Position numbers and translations under genes: made by a program. From positions 1 to 20,183 of the forward strand of contig JAUXGG010000003.1 in assembly GCA_030622265.1 (NCBI GenBank): a DNA stretch of 20,183 nt. The letters run 5' to 3'. Every line of letters starts with the position of its first letter. The stretch's first letter is position 1. The stretch comes from Candidatus Eiseniibacteriota bacterium. Its GTDB lineage: Bacteria > Arandabacterota > Arandabacteria > Arandabacterales > Arandabacteraceae. Positions 8,181-16,400 of the stretch are shown here, one piece after another. The notes below the pieces were generated by a model. That model did not search any database. It was not told the origin of the DNA and saw only the letters and a program-made list of their open reading frames with translations.

Positions 8181-8598
8181 TTTTCATCCTTGCTACTTTA
8201 TCAAGAATCCCGTTCACAAATCCACCAGAGTTCTCAGTAGAGTACATTTTCGCTATCTCGATGGCCTCGTTGATGGCTACCTTCACGGGAACCTCATCCA
8301 CATACAGTATCTCCGCAGCACCCAGCCTGATCACGTTCCTATCGATCGCCGCCATCCTCGACGGGTGCCAGTTCTCGGCCACGCTGAGGATGATCCGGTC
8401 CAAGTCCGCCATATGATTCAGGGTCTCGTCCAGAAGGACACCGGCGAAGCGCCTGATGTCGGGATCCTTACAATGGCTGATCACGCGCTTCCGGGCAGCC
8501 TCTGCCTCCAGGCCCCCAATCTCCATCTCATAGAGAACCTTGATTATGTGCTCCCGGGCCTGCCGCTTTTGAGCAGATATCGATTCCCGCTGTTTCAC
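8158..8598 (-). CDS. nusB: Transcription antitermination factor NusB
   Basis: This 146-residue all-helical protein has the NusB signatures [16 protein letters not shown] near the N-terminus, [15 protein letters not shown] in the middle, and [29 protein letters not shown] near the C-terminus. NusB binds the boxA RNA element together with NusE (ribosomal protein S10) and supports antitermination on rRNA operons. The GTG start overlaps the TGA stop of ribH (GTGA), so translation is coupled. A nusB gene directly after ribH is a common bacterial arrangement. The length is normal for the family, and no residue looks missing. Confidence 0.95.
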   Translation of the reverse strand: MKQRESISAQKRQAREHIIKVLYEMEIGGLEAEAARKRVISHCKDPDIRRFAGVLLDETLNHMADLDRIILSVAENWHPSRMAAIDRNVIRLGAAEILYVDEVPVKVAINEAIEIAKMYSTENSGGFVNGILDKVARMKSEIRDNL

Positions 8599-9077
8599 TT
8601 TCCCATCTTCCGGCCGAGCTTATCAAACAGGTCGGCCATCTCAAGAGCCGAAAGGGCGGCGTCCCATCCCTTGTTGCCGGCCTTTCCGCCGGACCTCTCT
8701 ATGGCCTGCTCCAACGAGTCAGCAGTGATGACGCCGAAGATGGCGGGAATCCCGCTGTCTTCTCCGATCCGCGCCACGCCTTTTGCGACCTCAGAGGCGA
8801 TGTAATCGAAATGTGGAGTCGCGCCCCTGATCAGCGCCCCAAGACAGATGATGGCGTCATGGCGGCCGGTGCCGGCAAGGCGCCTGGCGGCCGAAGGCAC
8901 CTCGAAGGACCCGGGAACCCACACCACATCGATCTTCCCCTCATCCGTATTGTGTCTCCGGAGACAGTCCAGGGCTCCATCCAGCAGGCGGTTCGAAATG
9001 GCCTCATTGAAGCGGCCGACCACGATGCCGAAGCTCCGCTTCCTCCCATCCAGCATTCCCTCGAACACCTTGTGCAT
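8595..9077 (-). CDS. ribH: 6,7-dimethyl-8-ribityllumazine synthase
   Basis: This 160-residue protein condenses 5-amino-6-ribitylaminouracil with 3,4-dihydroxy-2-butanone 4-phosphate, the penultimate step of riboflavin synthesis. Visible family motifs are VGRFNEAIS at the N-terminus, [30 protein letters not shown] (with the active-site His), [16 protein letters not shown], and the C-terminal [13 protein letters not shown] segment. Lumazine synthases assemble into pentamers or 60-subunit capsids; which form applies is unknown. The ATG is preceded by AGGAGG with a 7-nt spacer. The 79-nt gap from ribBA is one of only two sizeable gaps in the operon. Confidence 0.96.
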   Translation of the reverse strand: MHKVFEGMLDGRKRSFGIVVGRFNEAISNRLLDGALDCLRRHNTDEGKIDVVWVPGSFEVPSAARRLAGTGRHDAIICLGALIRGATPHFDYIASEVAKGVARIGEDSGIPAIFGVITADSLEQAIERSGGKAGNKGWDAALSALEMADLFDKLGRKMGK

Positions 9078-9094
9078 TCTCTTGCCTCCTCTCT

Positions 9095-9136
9095 CTATCG
9101 GACTAAGCTATCATTCTGATCCATCAGACTGAGCTA
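9095..9136. repeat. Imperfect 16-bp direct repeat in the ribBA-ribH gap
   Basis: The units ctatcggactaagcta (9095-9110) and ccatcagactgagcta (9121-9136) match at 13 of 16 positions and lie 26 bp apart. On the minus strand the second reads TAGCTCAGTCTGATGG, which looks like a tRNA D-arm, but no cloverleaf can be built. No function is evident; the ribH ribosome binding site lies just downstream. Confidence 0.6.
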
Positions 9137-9156
9137 CCGCTTAGATCTGACACTAT

Positions 9157-10374
9157 TCAATTATCTCCGACGCTATCCAGAAAGTGTCCGAGCTTGATCC
9201 GCTTGGCCCGCAGGTATTTTACATTGTCGGGATTGGGACTCACCTCGATCGGGATCCGCTCTACCACCTCGAGACCGTAAGCCTCAAGGCCCACTATCTT
9301 GCGCGGGTTGTTGGTGAGTAACCTGATCTTGCTCAAGCCCAGGTCGGCCAGGATCTGCGCGCCTATCCCGTAATCCCTCGGATCGGCAGGAAATCCCAGT
9401 TCCTCATTGGCCTCGACCGTGTCCAGACCGCCATCCTGAAGGGCATAGGCCTTGATCTTGTTGGCGAGCCCGATGCCCCGGCCTTCCTGCCTCATATAAA
9501 GAAAGACCCCCGTATCCGATTCCCCGATCACGGCGAGCGCCTTCACCAGCTGCTCGCCGCAGTCGCAGCGGAGCGATCCTAAGAGGTCCCCGGTCAGGCA
9601 CTGTGAATGCACCCTTACAAGAGGCGGCTCTTCGGCACTTTTGGGATCTCCCTTCACCAGGGCGATGTGATGATCGCCGGAAATCACGGCCTCGTAGAGA
9701 TGGAGCTCGAAATCACCGTACTTGCTCGGAAGCCGGGTCGTAACCAGCCCTTTGACCAGCACTTCCCTGACCCTTCTGTACTCGATGAGGTCGGCGATCG
9801 TGATGAACTTGAGCCCGTGTTCCTCGGCCATCTCAAAAAGCCGTGGCACTCTCGCCATGGAGCCATCCTCAGCCATGATCTCGCACAGCACGCCTGCGGG
9901 ATAAAGCCCGGCGAGCCTGGCGAGATCAACGACAGCTTCGGTATGGCCGGCCCGCCTGAGAACTCCCCCTTCAATCGCCCTCAAAGGGAAGATGTGACCC
10001 GGCCTGGCAAGATCCCACGGCTTGGCCTCGGGATCTATCAGGGTCTTGATCGTCGCCGCCCGGTCATGGGCCGAGGTCCCCGTGGTTGTACCCTCCTTGG
10101 CGTCAACGGAGACGGTGAACGGGGTTCCCATCCGCGCCGTGTTATCCGCGACCATGGGGCTCAAGCCAAGCTCGTTCAGCCTTTCAATGGTCATCGGAAC
10201 ACAGATGAGGCCCCTGCCGTACCTGGCCATGAAGTTGATCACATCGGGCGTTACCTTATCCGCCGCGCAGACAAAGTCGCCCTCGTTTTCGCGGTCCTCA
10301 TCATCCACGACGATAACCATCTTGCCGTCTTTGATGTCCTTGATTGCGTCTTCTACCGAGTCAAACCCTTTCAC
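9157..10374 (-). CDS. ribBA: Bifunctional DHBP synthase / GTP cyclohydrolase II
   Basis: The protein has 405 residues from the chosen start. The N-terminal half (about 1-200) is 3,4-dihydroxy-2-butanone 4-phosphate synthase, with the acidic [14 protein letters not shown] metal site, HDRAATI, and [17 protein letters not shown]. The C-terminal half is GTP cyclohydrolase II, with [21 protein letters not shown] (the three zinc cysteines) and [14 protein letters not shown]. It therefore makes both riboflavin precursors, from ribulose 5-phosphate and GTP. The frame extends to 10452 with a low-quality N-terminus. The GTG at 10374 overlaps the ribE stop (GTGA) with GGAGG 9 nt upstream and yields the usual family N-terminus ([18 protein letters not shown]), so it is the likely start. 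Both active sites appear complete. Confidence 0.95.
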   Translation of the reverse strand: MKGFDSVEDAIKDIKDGKMVIVVDDEDRENEGDFVCAADKVTPDVINFMARYGRGLICVPMTIERLNELGLSPMVADNTARMGTPFTVSVDAKEGTTTGTSAHDRAATIKTLIDPEAKPWDLARPGHIFPLRAIEGGVLRRAGHTEAVVDLARLAGLYPAGVLCEIMAEDGSMARVPRLFEMAEEHGLKFITIADLIEYRRVREVLVKGLVTTRLPSKYGDFELHLYEAVISGDHHIALVKGDPKSAEEPPLVRVHSQCLTGDLLGSLRCDCGEQLVKALAVIGESDTGVFLYMRQEGRGIGLANKIKAYALQDGGLDTVEANEELGFPADPRDYGIGAQILADLGLSKIRLLTNNPRKIVGLEAYGLEVVERIPIEVSPNPDNVKYLRAKRIKLGHFLDSVGDN

Positions 10375-10979
10375 TCCGGTCCACCTCCCTTTCCAAGAAC
10401 AGCGAGTGCAACGTACCTGGCGATCATGTCGACCTCGACATTGACCGAGCATCCCACGCGCCAGTTCCCTATGATTGTGTTCTCAAGTGTGTGAGGTATC
10501 AGGGCCACCTCTACCAGGGGGCCGCTCAAGGCCTTCACGGTCAGGCTCACTCCATCCAGGCAGATCGAGCCCTTCTCATGTATGAAAGGCCGGAGACGAT
10601 CGGGGACCTGTATCGAGTAGTCCAGGTTCCCGCGCCCTGCACTTCGCCTTAAGCGGATGATGCCCGTAGAGTCCACATGGCCCGAGACCAGGTGGCCCGA
10701 GATCCTGTCCCCGAGCCGGAGCGCGGGCTCCAGGTTCACCGGCGAACCCTGGCCGAGATCCGAGAGATTGGTTACCTTGAGCGTCTCGGCCACTGAGTCG
10801 AATGAGAAGGAACCTTCGCCGACGGCGGTAGCTGTCTGGCAGGCGCCATTGACGGCGACGCTCTCCCCCACGGCAAGATCACCTGCCGTTTTGCCCGCCC
10901 GGATCTTGAACGTGGTAGCGCCCCCTTTATTGGCCAGCGACTCCACCACGCCGATCTCTGTGACTATTCCGCTGAACAA
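10371..10979 (-). CDS. ribE: Riboflavin synthase (alpha subunit)
   Basis: This 202-residue protein dismutates two molecules of 6,7-dimethyl-8-ribityllumazine to riboflavin. It starts with the nearly invariant [10 protein letters not shown] and has the expected two homologous lumazine-binding beta-barrels. The first contains [11 protein letters not shown] and the second [13 protein letters not shown] followed by [10 protein letters not shown]. The start codon is TTG at 10979, 5 nt after the ribD stop, with GGAGG about 10 nt upstream inside the end of ribD. The C-terminus ends in a short Gly-rich tail, and the stop overlaps the ribBA start by GTGA. The gene is also called ribC or ribE depending on the organism. 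Confidence 0.95.
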   Translation of the reverse strand: MFSGIVTEIGVVESLANKGGATTFKIRAGKTAGDLAVGESVAVNGACQTATAVGEGSFSFDSVAETLKVTNLSDLGQGSPVNLEPALRLGDRISGHLVSGHVDSTGIIRLRRSAGRGNLDYSIQVPDRLRPFIHEKGSICLDGVSLTVKALSGPLVEVALIPHTLENTIIGNWRVGCSVNVEVDMIARYVALAVLGKGGGPE

Positions 10980-10984
10980 GTTCC

Positions 10985-12160
10985 TTACCCCTCCGGATAG
11001 AGCGTCATCATCAGATCGGGATCGACCCGCTCTATTTCATCGATCTTGAAACCATGACTCTTCCTTATGGCACTTACGTCGACTTCCGAGAAAGCTCCCA
11101 GCCCGTTAGGGTCTCCGATGACACGCGGTGCCACGAAAAGCACCAGCTTGTCCACCAGGCCCCGCTCGAGGAAAGAAGAAGCTACGACACCTCCACCCTC
11201 CACGAACAGGTGCATCACGCCCCTCGATGCCAGGTCGTCAAGCACACCGCGGATATCAACGCGCCCGCGTCCGCCGGCACGCCCCTCTCCGCCGGCACTC
11301 CCCCCTCCGCCAACACGCCCCCCTCCACCAGTGCGGCCGTGTCGGCCTGCGCGCACCCTGACAACCGTGACTCCCCGCGCCTCGAGCCTGGCGACGCGTT
11401 TCTCGCTCCCACGGCAATGGTAGACAAGCGTCGGATACCTGTCCGCGGTGCGGACAATATCCGAGCCCGCCGGTATTCTCAAGCCGCTGTCGAGGACGCA
11501 TCTGAGATATTCCTTTCGTCTCGGGCTGGGCAGCAGTCCGGGGTTATCCTTTACCACCGTGCTCGCCCCGACCAGAATCGCCTGGGCCTCGGCCCTCAGG
11601 CGCCTCGCGCTCCGGCGGGAAGCCGCTCCGGTTATCCACCTGGACTCCCCTTTCCTGGTCGCGATCTTCCCGTCAAGCGTCTGGGCCAGCTTGAGTGTTA
11701 CGAACGGGACTCCCTGACTCATGAACTTGACATAGGATTCGTTGATCTTCCCGGCCGCATCCGCCTCAAGACCCACCATCACCTCGAGACCCGCCTGCCT
11801 GAGTTCTCTTATCCCCCTACCCCGCACTATGGGATTGGGATCCCGGATGGCCACGAAGACTCTCCGGATTCCGCTCTTTATTATGGCTTCGGTGCAAGGC
11901 GCTGTCTTGCCCCAGTGGCAGCACGGTTCGAGGGTCGCATAGAGATCTGCACCCCTCACCCTATAGGCCGCGTCTCCCAATGCCTCGACCTCAGCGTGAG
12001 CAAGCCCCGGCCGGCGATGATGGCCTTTCCCGATGATGCGCTTATCTCTTGCTATCACCGCGCCGACGGCCGGATTCGGATGAGTTCGTCCTTTGCCCAT
12101 TGCCGCTTCCGAAAGCGCCACTTTCATCAGGTCCCGCTGCCATTCTTTCCAGACAGGCAT
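10985..12160 (-). CDS. ribD: Bifunctional riboflavin deaminase/reductase RibD
   Basis: The protein has 391 residues from the chosen start. The N-terminal deaminase domain carries the zinc site HAEVEAL plus LEPCCHWGKTAPC; the C-terminal reductase domain contains VPFVTLKLAQTLDGKIA and the late MHLFVEGGGVVASSFL. Together they deaminate and reduce the pyrimidine intermediate. The open frame reaches back to 12211, but that start lies inside the riboswitch terminator hairpin and its U-tract, so it cannot be right. The ATG at 12160 has GGGAG 6 nt upstream and a normal N-terminus (MPVWKEWQRDLMKVAL). Unusual: a four-copy six-residue Gly-rich repeat (RTGGGG RVGGGG SAGGEG RAGGRG) interrupts the reductase domain between a beta-strand and the VDIRGVLDDLASRGV helix. 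Confidence 0.94.
   Translation of the reverse strand: MPVWKEWQRDLMKVALSEAAMGKGRTHPNPAVGAVIARDKRIIGKGHHRRPGLAHAEVEALGDAAYRVRGADLYATLEPCCHWGKTAPCTEAIIKSGIRRVFVAIRDPNPIVRGRGIRELRQAGLEVMVGLEADAAGKINESYVKFMSQGVPFVTLKLAQTLDGKIATRKGESRWITGAASRRSARRLRAEAQAILVGASTVVKDNPGLLPSPRRKEYLRCVLDSGLRIPAGSDIVRTADRYPTLVYHCRGSEKRVARLEARGVTVVRVRAGRHGRTGGGGRVGGGGSAGGEGRAGGRGRVDIRGVLDDLASRGVMHLFVEGGGVVASSFLERGLVDKLVLFVAPRVIGDPNGLGAFSEVDVSAIRKSHGFKIDEIERVDPDLMMTLYPEG
11270..11341. repeat. Four 18-bp in-frame tandem repeats inside ribD
   Basis: The plus-strand units are tccgccggcacgcccctc, tccgccggcactcccccc, tccgccaacacgcccccc and tccaccagtgcggccgtg, in exact 18-nt register. The period is a multiple of three, so the reading frame is kept and each copy adds six residues rich in glycine. 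The first two units are nearly identical and the fourth is the most diverged. Confidence 0.9.
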
Positions 12161-12193
12161 AACCGGCTCCCTGCAAGAAGCAAAACCAAAAAC

Positions 12194-12219
12194 AAAAAAC
12201 CCGAGGTCCAACCCTCGGG
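12194..12219 (-). terminator. Rho-independent terminator of the FMN riboswitch
   Basis: On the minus strand, CCCGAGG (12219-12213), loop GTTGGA and CCTCGGG (12206-12200) form a perfect 7-bp GC-rich stem followed directly by six T residues (12199-12194). It lies about 20 nt after the aptamer and 34 nt before the ribD ATG, the standard position for transcription attenuation by FMN. Confidence 0.92.
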
Positions 12220-12239
12220 GCTCGCAAACATGCTTGATC

Positions 12240-12356
12240 TACCTTCTCTCATCCGGACTCTACCGTCGGCTCCGGAATTCCACCGGATCTGCAGCTTCTC
12301 AGCCGCTCGCGGACTTTCACCGCCGGTGGGGAATCTCACCCCGCCCCGAAGGCCAT
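12240..12356 (-). promoter_or_regulatory. FMN riboswitch (RFN element) aptamer
   Basis: The minus strand carries the conserved RFN blocks in order. They are CCTTCGGGGCGGGGTGAGAT, then TCCCCACCGGCGGTGAAAGT and CCGCGAG, then a variable arm, then ATCCGGTGGAATTCCGGAGC and CGACGGTAGAGTCCGGATGA, closing with GAGAAGG. The first CCTTC and the last GAAGG pair as helix P1. It senses FMN and, with the downstream terminator, should shut down the rib operon when FMN is plentiful. It sits between the promoter and ribD, as in other bacteria. Because nusB, the phosphoesterase and the envelope genes follow without a clear new promoter, they may be partly under the same control. Confidence 0.97.
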
Positions 12357-12368
12357 ACTGTCATTTGC

Positions 12369-12398
12369 AATTTAGCACAGCCTGCATATCTCTGTCAA
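12369..12398 (-). promoter_or_regulatory. Sigma70-type promoter of the riboflavin operon
   Basis: On the minus strand a perfect -35 TTGACA (12398-12393) is followed by an 18-bp spacer ending in TGC, then TAAATT (12374-12369) as an extended -10. Transcription would start near 12362, only a few bases before the FMN aptamer. That agreement supports the call. Confidence 0.75.
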
Positions 12399-12433
12399 GC
12401 CGCAAGAAAAAAAGGGGGAAATGGGGACGAGAA

Positions 12434-12486
12434 AATGGGGACAGACACCTATTTCCAGTAAACGGAAATAGGTGTCTGTCCCCATT
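12434..12486. repeat. Perfect 23-bp inverted repeat with 7-nt loop
   Basis: The arms 12434-12456 and 12464-12486 are exact reverse complements around the loop agtaaac. The core is GGGGACAGACACC with outer AATG. Partial further copies of the GGGGAC core flank it (ggggac at 12423 and ctgtcccc at 12496-12503). The hairpin starts 20 nt after the ftsY stop and could block or end transcription, but the nearest T-run (12407-12413) is about 20 nt past its base, so it is not a standard intrinsic terminator. From memory, similar GGGGACAG palindromes occur widely in uncultured bacterial genomes, sometimes near REP-associated tyrosine transposases. No transposase is present here. Confidence 0.9.
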
Positions 12487-12506
12487 ACAAGGGCGCTGTC
12501 CCCTCT

Positions 12507-13454
12507 CTAAGTCAGCAGGGCGTCGGCGAAGACTTCCGGGTCGAAAGGTTCCAGATCCTCGGCGGTCTCGCCGGTGCCTATGTAGAGGATCGGGATGCCG
12601 AATTCCCTTGCGATCGCGACCACGATGCCGCCCTTGGCGGTGCCGTCCAGCTTGGCCACAACAAGACCGGTCACCCCGCAAGTTTCCGAGAAGGCCCTCG
12701 CCTGGGAAATGGCGTTCTGGCCGGTGGTCGCATCCAGGACCAGCAACACCTCATGGGGTGAACCCTCGACCAGCTTGGACGTGACCCGCCCGATCTTGGC
12801 GACCTCGTCCATCAGGTTCTTCTTGGTCTGAAGCCTGCCTGCGGTGTCTATTATGACCGTGTCCACATCCCGGGCAATGGCCGCGGACACCGCATCATAA
12901 GCTACGGAAGCCGCGTCGGCCCCCAATTTGTGTTTAACGATATCCGCTCCCACCCTCCCGGCCCAGATCTCCAGTTGCTCGATCGCTGCCGCCCGGAAGG
13001 TGTCCGAGGCGGCAAGCAGCACTTTCTTCCCCTCGCCAGTCAGGCGCCGGGCGAGCTTGGCTATGGTGGTGGTCTTCCCCGTACCATTGACACCCACCAC
13101 CATCACAATGTGCGGCCGGGTCGTGGTATCAACTTCCGGGATGTTCTCCAGGGAGAGAATCCCGACAATCTCTTCCCGGATCGCCTCCCGCACGGTCTGT
13201 TCGTTTAAGGAAATGCCGGATGAGGAGACCTGCTCGACTATGTGTGCGGAGGTCCTCACCCCGATGTCGGCGCCGACCAGGAGCTCGTCGATCTCCTCCA
13301 GGATGCGGGCCTTGTCCCCTCCGCCGCGCATGATGCGGGTCAGCCCGTCGCTCAGCAGGTTCCTGCTTTTCCTGAGGCGGGTCTTAAGATTCTTTATCCT
13401 GGAAACGAAGTTTTTCTTCACTTGCTCAGTATCATCCCGCCGCGGAGGGCTCAA
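12507..13454 (-). CDS. ftsY: Signal recognition particle receptor FtsY
   Basis: This 315-residue SRP-family GTPase is the NG domain only, without the long acidic N-terminal A domain seen in enterobacteria; many phyla have this short form. Motifs in order are VVGVNGTGKTTTIAKLA (G1), DTFRAAAIEQLEIWAGRV, IIDTAGRLQTKKNLMDE (G3), VLDATTGQNA, VVAKLDGTAKGGI (G4, with Ala in place of the usual Thr), and GIPILYIGTGETAEDLEPFD. It docks ribosome-SRP complexes at the membrane for co-translational insertion. The TTG at 13454 overlaps the smc end by 23 nt and has GAGGAG close upstream. A GTG at 13421 is an alternative start, so the exact N-terminus is uncertain. Confidence 0.95.
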   Translation of the reverse strand: MSPPRRDDTEQVKKNFVSRIKNLKTRLRKSRNLLSDGLTRIMRGGGDKARILEEIDELLVGADIGVRTSAHIVEQVSSSGISLNEQTVREAIREEIVGILSLENIPEVDTTTRPHIVMVVGVNGTGKTTTIAKLARRLTGEGKKVLLAASDTFRAAAIEQLEIWAGRVGADIVKHKLGADAASVAYDAVSAAIARDVDTVIIDTAGRLQTKKNLMDEVAKIGRVTSKLVEGSPHEVLLVLDATTGQNAISQARAFSETCGVTGLVVAKLDGTAKGGIVVAIAREFGIPILYIGTGETAEDLEPFDPEVFADALLT

Positions 13455-16400
13455 GCTCCTCCTCAGGGGCCCCTTTCATCCTGACGGAAACCATCCGTGA
13501 CACCCCCGGGTCCTCCATGGTCACGCCGTAGAGACAGGTGGCGGCCTCCATGGTCTTCTTATTGTGGGTCACCATGAGAAACTGGGTCTGGTCCGAGAGA
13601 TCCTTGATGAGGTTCACGAACCTCAGGACATTGGCATCATCGAGGGGCGCGTCCACCTCGTCCAGCAGGCAGAAGGGACTCGGCTTGGTGTAATAGACCC
13701 CGAAGAGAAACGCGATCGCCGTCAAGGCCCTCTCCCCGCCTGATAAGAGCGAGATGTGCTCGAGCTTCTTGCCCGTCGGCTGGGCCAGGATATCGATCGG
13801 CGACTCGAGGGGATCATGCTCATACCTCAGCCTCAGGTCCGAGGCGCCTCCCTGGAACAGGATCTCGAAATTTCTCCGAAAATCCTTCTGAACCTGGGTG
13901 AAGGTCTCCATGAACTCGGCCCTGGCCCGCTTGTTGATCTGGAGGATGGCCTCGTCCAGGCTGGTTCTCGCCTTTAAGAGATCATCACGCTGAGCTTTAA
14001 GGAATTCATATCGCTCTTTCTCAACATCATATTCATCCAGCGCGACGAGGTTGACGGGGCCCAGGGTCCGGAGGTGCCCCTTCAAGGTGGAGAGTTCCTC
14101 CTCGCAGTTCTCGCTCGGCTGAAGGCCTTCGGGATCGACCTCGGCTATGTCCACTTCGTATTCCTCGAGCATCCTCTCGCGCAGACTATCGCTCTTCACA
14201 CCCAGGATCTCCACTTCGGAGGTCAGCTCCTGCTTCCCTGCGAGCGCCTGCTCCCTCCCGGCGGCAGCGGTCTTGATTCGCTCGCGCCTCTCCTCGATTT
14301 CGGCCTCGATCCCGTGCTTCTTATCCAGGGTCTTCTTCCGCTCATCCTCGAAACCCCCGAGAACGGTGAGGAGCTCCTTGACCTCGCCCATCAGCTCTTC
14401 TTCATCCCTGGTGAGCGTCACCCGCTTCGCCGTAAGATCGCCGACTCCATCATCGGAGCCCTTGAGTTCGGACTCTAGATCTTCGATCTCCTTCGAGACA
14501 CGCTCGACCGTCGTATCAAGGAAACCGCCATTAGACTCGATCCTCAGGATCTCGTGATTCGCGTGTTCAAGCTGCTTCTGAAGAGCTTCGACACGCTTCT
14601 CGAGGCTTGAGCCGTCTTCGGTGTCCTCAAAGATCTCGCGCTGCGATACATCAAGCAGATGGCTCTCGCTGCTCGCGTCGCCCAGCTGCTTCTCGATGGC
14701 ATCGAGTGCGTTTCTGAAGCCTTCCATGTCCTTCCCGATATCGGCCATCGACGACTGGAGGGAATCCCGCTCCGCCGTCCTGCTCTCGAGGATCTTCTCC
14801 CGCTCGTTAAGGGCGGCTCTTGTATGACCCAGGTCATTATCATTCGATTCCTTCTGCCGGTGCAGCTCATCGAGACCGGCCTTAATCTCCTGGAAGGCCT
14901 TCTCCTGTTCCTCCGCGAGCTCCTCAAGCGCCGCGGCCTCCCCGGCCAGGTCCTCGACCTTGTCCCTCCGGCCGATGTAGACGCCGGATTCCGGGCCTTT
15001 GCTTCCCGAGCGTACGATGCTCCCCCGGAACACCGCGTCCCCGTCGGGAGTGACATAACTGCAATGGCCATTGCTCGAAGGCCGGGAGAGCTCGAAGGCA
15101 TCCTCAAGATTCTCGACAACATAGACATCGTGAAGCAGGTAGTCGAAGAGCTCGCGGTACCGGGGCTTGCACTCGACGAAGTCCATTACCCTTCCTATCA
15201 CGCCATCGGGCTGCCTGACGCCCTCATCCGGCTCCATGCGCATCGGAATGCTGTCGAGCATCACCAGGGTCGCCGGACCCTTATTGTCTTCCTTGAGCTT
15301 CTGAATCGATCCGGCTGCATGTTCTCTTCCATCGACGACCACATACTGGATCGCGTCGGAGAGCGCGGCCACGACCGCCGGCTCATAGCGGCTGTCGGTG
15401 CACTTCACGATATCGCCCACGACGCCGTGCACTCCCTGCTCGACGGTACCCGACTTCATCAGGGCCTTGACTCCGCTTTCATAGCCTTCATAGCGCTCAA
15501 CCAGCTCCCGCAACATCTCATGCCGGGATGACGCACGAGCGGCTTCCTCACCCAGTCTCGCACGCTCCTCGCGGATGCTGTCCATCTTCTCAGTGAGTTC
15601 GGAGATTACACGCGAGAGCTCCCCGGCCTTTTCCGCCAGGGATGAGTCCGTGGCCTTAAGCTTCTCGGCCTCCGCCCGGACCAGGTCGATCTCCTGCTGC
15701 GCCTCATCGATCCGTTTCGACAGGCCGCGATACCGGCCGTCCGACTTCTCCAGGATCTCGCTCAGGTGCGTCTTCCTTGATCTCATCTCCGACACCGCGG
15801 AGGCCGCGTCGATGGTCCGCTTCATGTTCGCCATCTGCTGCCTGGCCGACTCGACCGACTCTGCGCGCCTGGATCTCAAGTCAGAGTCCGCGCGCTGATA
15901 CTCCTTCTCGGCCTCCACCCTTCCTGAGCGCAGCGCCTCGAGTTTCTCCGAGTTCTCCTCGATCTCCTTGCGCTTCGCCTCCAGCAGGGTCTTTCTCTCT
16001 GAGATCAGCCTGGTCTTTTGCTCTTTGAGCGCCGTGATCTCCACGATTTTCTCGTCTATCGCGCGCCTGCGCTCCTGGATCACGATCTTCCGGCTCTCGG
16101 CTTCCTGTACCTTATCGGTGGTATCGGCGACCCGCTGGCCGTGGATGTTGATCTCCTTGTCCACTTCGATGATCTCTAACTTCATATTCTCGATATCGGC
16201 CTCGGCAATCGCCGTTTCCTTGGCCAGCCGCGTGAGTTCGGTCTCCACCTGGTCCAGCTGCCGGTCCACCTCATCACGCCGGACCTTCATCGAATGGAAA
16301 TCCTTTACCGAGGAATATGTTTCGACTTCCTTGATACGGTTGGTCAGCCGCTCGTACCGTCTCGCCTTTGCGGCCTGTCTGGAGAGCTGATTCACCCTTC

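Noticed and set aside
9095..9140. tRNA-like D-arm sequence (GGTAGCTCAGTCTGATGG on the minus strand) in the ribBA-ribH gap
   Set aside because: No T-arm GTTCRA motif, anticodon stem or acceptor stem can be formed in the 79-nt gap.
12407..12486. Inverted repeat as a standard intrinsic terminator for ftsY
   Set aside because: The T-run is about 20 nt beyond the stem base, so it does not fit the canonical form; it is listed as a repeat with possible barrier function.
11054..12784. Long plus-strand open frame of 576 codons antisense to ribD, the riboswitch and ftsY
   Set aside because: It is Pro/Arg/Ser-rich, runs through the riboswitch, terminator and palindrome, and matches no family; it is a GC-driven shadow frame.
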